The notes below the pieces were generated by a model. That model did no database searches. It was not told where the DNA came from and saw only the letters and a list, made by a program, of their open reading frames with translations. 64,000 nt of DNA from positions 1,178,001 to 1,242,000 of the forward strand of contig RCTD01000005.1 in NCBI GenBank assembly GCA_014898415.1, written 5' to 3'. The stretch comes from Stromatinia cepivora (Eukaryota; Ascomycota; Leotiomycetes; Helotiales; Sclerotiniaceae). The translations under genes were made by a program, and so were the position numbers. Shown piece after piece: positions 59,315 to 64,000 of this stretch. How positions within the stretch are numbered: position 1 is the stretch's first letter; each line of letters starts with the position of its first letter.

Positions 59315-59596
59315 TATAATATATAAAAGTCATAATAAAGCTAAATAAATAAGATCAATTATATTCCTTAGAATCTATAATTGAAGAATTATAATTCGTA
59401 AAAAGCGATTAGATATATATATATAAATATCTATTTGTGGGCTATGGAGCTATATGCATATATTATTAAGATCATTATTTTACTATATTAAATCATATAA
59501 TTCGTAATGCATATGCACGGACGATCAGCCCATAAATTGATATAGGAGATAAGGGGTATCACGTGATTAGCCTCCTGTGGTTCACAATTCGTGACA
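59315..59596 (-). repeat. 5' LTR of copy 5 (282 bp)
   Basis: The inner (left) end is strongly mutated. The outer ~75 bp ending TTCACAATTCGTGACA are nearly clean. The AGTTA duplication follows. Confidence 0.93.
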
Positions 59597-59601
59597 AGTT
59601 A

Positions 59602-60115
59602 TAAGGAAATCTATATATAAATACAGGAATAAATAAAATAAAAAAGAAGTATTATATTATAATATAATTATAAAGAGATGAAATAATCTTATAACAGGAT
59701 GAGATAAAATAAGATATCTAAAGCTAGATCTGAGATTAAAAGAGGTTTTTATAAAAAGAGAGTATATAATGAATCTGGATTAGAACTCTTATATATATAT
59801 ATCTTTTAAAGACAACAACAATAATAATTACCCAATGAGTATTCATTTATAAATAATATTAAATGTATATCTAAATAGTATTTTATTTATATTTATATTT
59901 ATATTACATTTCTTCAATATCTATCTAATACTTATCTACTCCTCTTTATTAATAAATCTATCTATCAATTCTATTAAACCTAATAATATTATAGAGATAT
60001 TTGAGAAAAGAAGAGTATTATATATATATATATATATATATAAATATAAATATATATTAGATTTCTAGTGAAACCACAGTATATACTTGAAGATATCATG
60101 AATCATAAGGATAGA
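59602..60115. other. AT-rich flank ending at the compartment border
   Basis: AT-rich sequence with a TA dinucleotide run (about 60019-60042) and no ORF. Normal composition begins about 60115. Confidence 0.6.
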
Positions 60116-60491
60116 GAATTTTCTTCATTAATAGACATCATGTTACCTACCCAGTACTTCTAGCGGAATTTGATATGGGTTTAAGGAAGACAGCAATAAT
60201 CCCCATGCCCTCGAAGATGAAAATACTGTAGCTCCTTTCCTTCCCACGGTTTTGATATTCCATATCTTGGCATGCTTCGAGCTGTGTAGATGTAGTTGTC
60301 ATTTTCTGCTTGCTTAATCATTATACTATAGATAGATATCTCGAACTGTTACATGAACATCGATAATATATCCGCCATTTTCCATATCAGTCATACCTCA
60401 AACGCCAATCAACCTGCATGATTTGCATGTCATCAATTCTCCCTTCCCATACCCGGTCCTCGCCCCCACCAGACCCTTCATATTTACTCCT
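60116..60491. other. 3' flank of the RFC5 gene
   Basis: Host-like non-coding sequence downstream of the RFC5 stop. No gene or clear terminator motif is seen. Confidence 0.6.
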
Positions 60492-61733
60492 CTACTCAAC
60501 CTCCATAGCCATCAACCACTCCTCACTAACCCTCATAAACTTCGCCACAAAAGCCTCTAGATGAAATATAATCTTCGTACCCGTCTTACATCTATGTTCA
60601 TAAAACGCAGCCCATTTAACTATATCACTCTTCAAAGCATCATCGATCAATGGCATAAGTTTCCACGTTAGTGTTTTGAGAATGGTTGTGGCGGGGATAC
60701 AATGTGTGAGGAGATCGTAGAGTTGAGCGCGGATTTTGAGGATTTGTGCTGGGCTGTGTTCGACGGTCATGCTGTGCGCGATGGTTGAGAGGAGTGCTTC
60801 CCAGTCGGGAGGTGGAATGGGGGTTTTGTCGTTTATTGTTTCGCTGAGGTGGGTTAATACGATATCTCTTACAAGAGTACATAGTAAAGTATAGATACAT
60901 GTGAAAAATAAGGAGGAACAAAACTTACTTCTGAGCATGCGCTGCCTCATACATTAAAAGTGCCCTCCTTAAATTCCTACCACTCTCCTTCGCAACTCTC
61001 TCCAAGAACCCCCTACTAACTCCCCACCCCTCCCTCTTCCCACTCTTCTCAAGCACCTTTACAATATCCCCCTCGGTTGGCGCCCCCACCCTAACCAACA
61101 ACGTCCTACTCCTAATCGGTCCAATAATACCCGACGTACTATTAGCCACAAGAATCAACCTAACATTCCCACTATACTTCTCCATCGTTCTCCTGAGCGC
61201 AGCCTGCGCATCACGACTCAACCCATCCGCCTCATTAATAACCACAACCTTAAACCTCTGTTTCGCACTCTGATCCACCTGCTGCGTCTGCGCCACTTCT
61301 TTGAGTAACTCTGAAATCACCACACGATCATAGTTTCCTACATCCGAAGGTGTGATTTCTAAATGATAAAGAGAGGATACGATATTGAATTCGAGTTTTC
61401 GGGATGAAGATGAGAGTTGGAAGACGCGGGAATCGATTTTTATTTTCTCGACCGAGGGTCCGTAGAGTTCTTTTAGGGTGCATACAATGCGAGTTTTTTT
61501 GCCGGCGCCGGAAGGTCCATAGAGGAGTAGATGTGGAAAATCGCCAGATTGTGCCTAAATATAAGTATTATTGTGAGCATGAGCTACGTATGAAAGAGTA
61601 CATTGTGTATGAGAGTATTCATTTGTGAAGAAACAAGAACACCTACAAGAGATCTCAAACGATCAGACAAGTCATCATGATAAGTAAGTTGATCAAGAGA
61701 CCGAGGACGATGTTTATCTACTATGAGAGCCAT
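60492..61733 (-). CDS. RFC5: Replication factor C subunit 5 (clamp loader)
   Basis: One of the small RFC subunits (fungal Rfc5, called RFC3 in animals). The five-subunit RFC is an AAA+ ATPase that loads PCNA onto primer ends in the nucleus; related complexes serve checkpoints. Exons (minus strand): 61647-61733, 60929-61554 and 60492-60843, with introns of 92 and 85 bp (donors GTAGGT and GTAAGT). The product is 354 aa, the same length as yeast Rfc5. It starts MALIVDKHRPRSLDQL, as the family does. The P-loop GPSGAGKKT is at 42-50, a Walker B variant NEAD at 136-139, and the SRC-motif position reads SRT at 178-180. The C-terminal collar segment includes DKTPIPPPDWEALL. Splice junctions keep frame and family sequence. 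The promoter carries MCB/SCB-like boxes. The gene appears intact, 0.9 kb from the transposon block. Confidence 0.95.
61555..61646 (-). other. Intron 1 of RFC5
   Basis: GTAGGT...TTTAG, 92 bp, phase 0, between codons 29 and 30. Short plus-strand open frames overlapping it are not genes. Confidence 0.9.
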
Positions 61734-62280
61734 GTTGAGTTGAATTATTATTGTGGTGGATGATTTCGGAGTTTGAACATGATTTCAAAACGATTTGAAA
61801 ATGTTGCGGAGACGCGTTCGCGTTTTCGCGTAAAGCTGTTTTGCGGGGGATTCCCACGTGAAGTGAAGGCTAATTGGAAATGAATGAAGCTCACCGGGAG
61901 CTCACCAGTGACAAAAATTTCGGCCAGGCATCATTTCGAGTACAGGTTTCTTGGTAACTTGGAATTAGTTTGTTATATTGGGCTTGTATTAATTATTGTG
62001 ATGTTGTCCTTCCACGTAAAATGTAAGAGGATATTGAAGACCGAAAGGACGATGCAAGTAGTTTAGAAATATCCAGTGTAAAAGCCAAAAATTCTTCCAA
62101 TTCTACAACTAATTCTAAGTTCAAAAAGCCCCTCCAAATCCTTCTTCATGCTATACGCTCTAATGCTAAAGTCTCAAAACGCCAATGCTCGAACCAACGC
62201 TAGGTATCTTCCAAAGAAAACTTGATAATGTCGACATCTTACAGCTTAACCCCAAACACGAACCTCCCGTTCGTTTTCCA
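61734..62280. other. Intergenic region between the lipase and RFC5
   Basis: 547 bp that serves as the RFC5 promoter and the lipase 3' flank. A short plus-strand frame (61884-62066) lacks any domain and is disregarded. Confidence 0.7.
61812..61830 (-). promoter_or_regulatory. MCB and SCB-like cell-cycle boxes upstream of RFC5
   Basis: ACGCGT (61812-61817), about 80 bp before the RFC5 start, is the MluI cell-cycle box. CGCGAAAA on the minus strand (61823-61830) fits the SCB consensus CRCGAAA. MBF/SBF-type factors use these boxes for G1/S expression of DNA-replication genes, including RFC subunits in yeasts. Binding here is inferred. Confidence 0.6.
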
Positions 62281-63733
62281 TTACAAAATAAATTCCTCGT
62301 CCAGCCAATGCTTCAACACAATTCGTCCTTCATCGAAACTCGGTTTGTCAACCCTAACAACAATAGCTGCATGACTATGCCTAACCTTGTGAATAAAGAC
62401 CGGATACTTTCGCCAACCTACCTTATCCAATGCTTCTATCATTTTGAATTGGTATGGTGCTAATGCCAAGGTAGGAGCAATGACATCGGATTTCTCTGGG
62501 TCGGCAACTTCACTATGGAAGGATTTGGTCCGTTCTCTAATTAAAGGAGATGAAACGGATGTCTCTTCAAAGTCCGAATCCGAAGGCGTGTTGAGATATT
62601 CGTTACTTTGAGTAGCATTGAGATTCTCGTAAACATCTTCGACAGCTTCACGCATACCATTAATAAGAAGAGGAAATCGGTAGTCTTTAGGTTGAATACC
62701 GGCTAGACCTTGTTCGTGTAGACGAATACGTTTGCTGCTGCGGACAGTCTGAACAGCGGAATTCAAAAGAAAAGCGACAACACCGAATGGGATGAATATA
62801 ACTAGTGCGGCTATTAGAGGAAGGTTGCCCAAGGTCTTCCGTGTGCTGGCCATTAAGCTCGTGCTAACATTTAGACTAGCCTTATCTAAAGGAGAAACTG
62901 GGTTGTGTCTGTCTAGAATAACATCTTCGTAACCTGTCACGTAATTTATCTTGACTTTATCCAGATTTGTGAATGGATCGGTGCTTGCTATTCCAGTCGT
63001 ATAGTAAACGGCGCTTCGATCGTTGACGATATTTGCATATAGAGTCCTTCTCTCGAATTTAGCCAATCCCTTTATAAAGATTGATTCTGGATCTGCTAGA
63101 ATCTCAAGTAGCGGCCTTCCTGTATCTCTAAACTTGTCTATCGTAAATAATTGTCGACCGGAAGTTGATAGGGTCCTTGCTCCCAAAACGTTCCAAACAT
63201 GATTGAGAGATCCTTTGAGAGGTGTGCGTACTCCAAGATGAGGACTAGCGAAGGTCGTCATGTTCTATAAAACAAGGTTAGAATGTCTAATATGAATTCC
63301 TGCATTCATTAGACCAACATACCACTGGCTTGATTTTATCGAAGAAACCCTTACTATCAAGTAAGCCAATAGAGTAACGGGCTACAAGGCCACCCAAGGA
63401 ATACCCAACGATAGAGAACCTAGTGATTACTTGTCCCTCTCTCGCAAGTTTCTCGACTTCTTCCTCTATCTCTGCTGTCACTCTCTCGCCACCCAACTCA
63501 ATCCCATCATATGTAAAGCTACCGCTGTTACGCTTCGCGACCAATATATGGAGATATTCATCGGAGTGTTTCGCTCGTAGAGATTTCGCCACTGATTCCA
63601 AATGAACTGGGTTACCCCAAAGTCTATCTCGTCAGCATACAATGGTCCGCAAAGCAAGGAGTAGGAATAGCACTCACCCATGAACAAGCACGCAGAGATG
63701 CTGAGCATCACGGCTGCTACCGGTATAATCCAT
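62281..63733 (-). CDS. DUF676-type lipase / serine esterase
   Basis: A putative alpha/beta-hydrolase of the ROG1/LPL1-like (DUF676) lipase family, likely acting on phospholipids or acylglycerols. Exons (minus): 63678-63733, 63323-63623 and 62281-63264; introns of 54 and 58 bp with GTGAGT and GTATGT donors; 446 aa. The oxyanion motif HGLWGN is at 18-23, nucleophile motif GYSLGG has Ser94, and the family block FASPHLG is at about 124-130. A hydrophobic segment (268-288, LPLIAALVIFIPFGVVAFLL) suggests membrane attachment; yeast Lpl1 is a lipid-droplet enzyme. The C-terminal HSHAAIVVR (415-423) carries the probable catalytic His. The ATG at 63733 puts the first beta strand right at the N-terminus, as in the family. 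Residues ~330-385 are low-complexity. Substrate is unknown. Confidence 0.92.
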
Positions 63734-64000
63734 AACTTCGTTACTGAAGAAGGCCCGGTCCAAAGAAGAAAAGGAAAAAGGTAACAATGTGGCGATGGAG
63801 GTTTGGAATGTTAGTAGTAAGAAAGTGTCTCTGAAGACACTTTCTTACCACTAACAACAATAAGCACTGCTGTCGCGTGCTCGGGCTTTTTGAACGTCCG
63901 CTTCGGTTTGATGCGTTCTTACGGGGGTTCGCAGGGGTAACGTATGGAATCTGCAGCCTAGAAATGCGCTTTCAGGGTTTGCACATGCCTTGGGTTATTA
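63734..64000. other. Upstream region of the lipase gene
   Basis: Probable promoter on the minus strand. It contains purine-rich stretches and the inverted repeat at 63811-63854. No ORF supported. Confidence 0.6.
63811..63854. repeat. Near-perfect 44-bp hairpin upstream of the lipase
   Basis: GTAAGAAAGTGTCT (63817-63830) and its exact reverse complement (63835-63848) enclose a 4-nt CTGA loop. After one mismatch another 5 bp (TTAGT/ACTAA) pair. TA-containing ends suggest a tiny transposon relic or a regulatory hairpin; neither is proven. Confidence 0.75.

Larger units (their letters stand above)
38292..59596 (-). mobile_element. Ty3/Gypsy copy 5, full length but RIP-ed and twice interrupted
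   Basis: This minus-strand family member has its 3' LTR at 38292-38573 and 5' LTR at 59315-59596, flanked by AGTTA on both sides (38287-38291 and 59597-59601). Two later insertions interrupt it: a 12.56-kb second-family Gypsy (42071-54631) in pol and a 1.68-kb small LTR element (56809-58490) in gag. Subtracting these and their target duplications leaves 7053 bp, equal to copy 3. RIP stops fill gag and pol. Confidence 0.95.

Noticed and set aside
1..64000. Secondary-metabolite cluster, starship-type element or other large host system
   Set aside because: No tyrosine recombinase, PKS/NRPS, transporter or cluster of co-oriented enzymes is visible. The non-repeat genes are a regulator, a clamp-loader subunit and a lipase.

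Overview
The window is nuclear DNA of a filamentous ascomycete (Pezizomycotina; a leotiomycete-like fungus is my guess). The clues are short spliced introns, an RFC small-subunit gene with an MCB-type promoter box, Ty3/Gypsy and Fot1/pogo transposons, and massive C-to-T / G-to-A decay of repeats typical of repeat-induced point mutation (RIP). About 52 of 64 kb is an AT-rich, RIP-mutated nest of transposons. Two islands of normal composition carry host genes.

Layout. 1-19096: three copies of one 7.05-kb Ty3/Gypsy chromovirus-like family with 282-bp LTRs. Copy 1 (1-5192) and copy 2 (5193-19096) are RIP-degraded. Copy 3 (11429-18481) is intact, has near-identical LTRs and an ATCAT target duplication, and sits inside copy 2. 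19097-22465: a Fot1-like fragment and a complete but RIP-ed Fot1-like DNA transposon (Fot-A), the latter with a solo LTR inside it. 22911-25269: a small LTR element without recognisable pol (189-bp LTRs). 25289-30055: copy 4 of the Gypsy family, minus strand, rearranged around an extra LTR. 30761-38291: host island with a C2H2 zinc-finger gene. 38292-59596: copy 5, minus strand, carrying a second, unrelated Gypsy element (42071-54631), which itself holds a second Fot1-like element (Fot-B, 44461-46645), plus a second small LTR element (56809-58490). When the insertions are subtracted, copy 5 is 7053 bp, the same length as copy 3. 60116-64000: host genes for replication factor C subunit 5 and a DUF676-type lipase, both on the minus strand.

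Main results. Copy 3 keeps intact gag and pol in different frames, joined by a textbook -1 frameshift signal: a UUUAAAA slippery site, a 5-nt spacer and a potential pseudoknot that buries the gag stop codon. The chromovirus and both small LTR elements share one priming layout: starting 2 nt after the 5' LTR, 10 nt are complementary to an LTR site 37-41 nt downstream of a TATA box, as expected for Tf1/sushi-type self-priming. This suggests the small elements are non-autonomous and driven by a Tf1/sushi-type RT. The large second Gypsy instead has a long tRNA-like primer-binding site. In every LTR pair the outer edges are nearly free of RIP while the same sequence at the inner edges is heavily mutated, so RIP falls off over roughly the last 60-80 bp of a repeat.

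Limits: domain calls rest on motif reading and recall of family sequences. Exon borders were chosen by splice signals and frame. No database search or computed alignment was possible.
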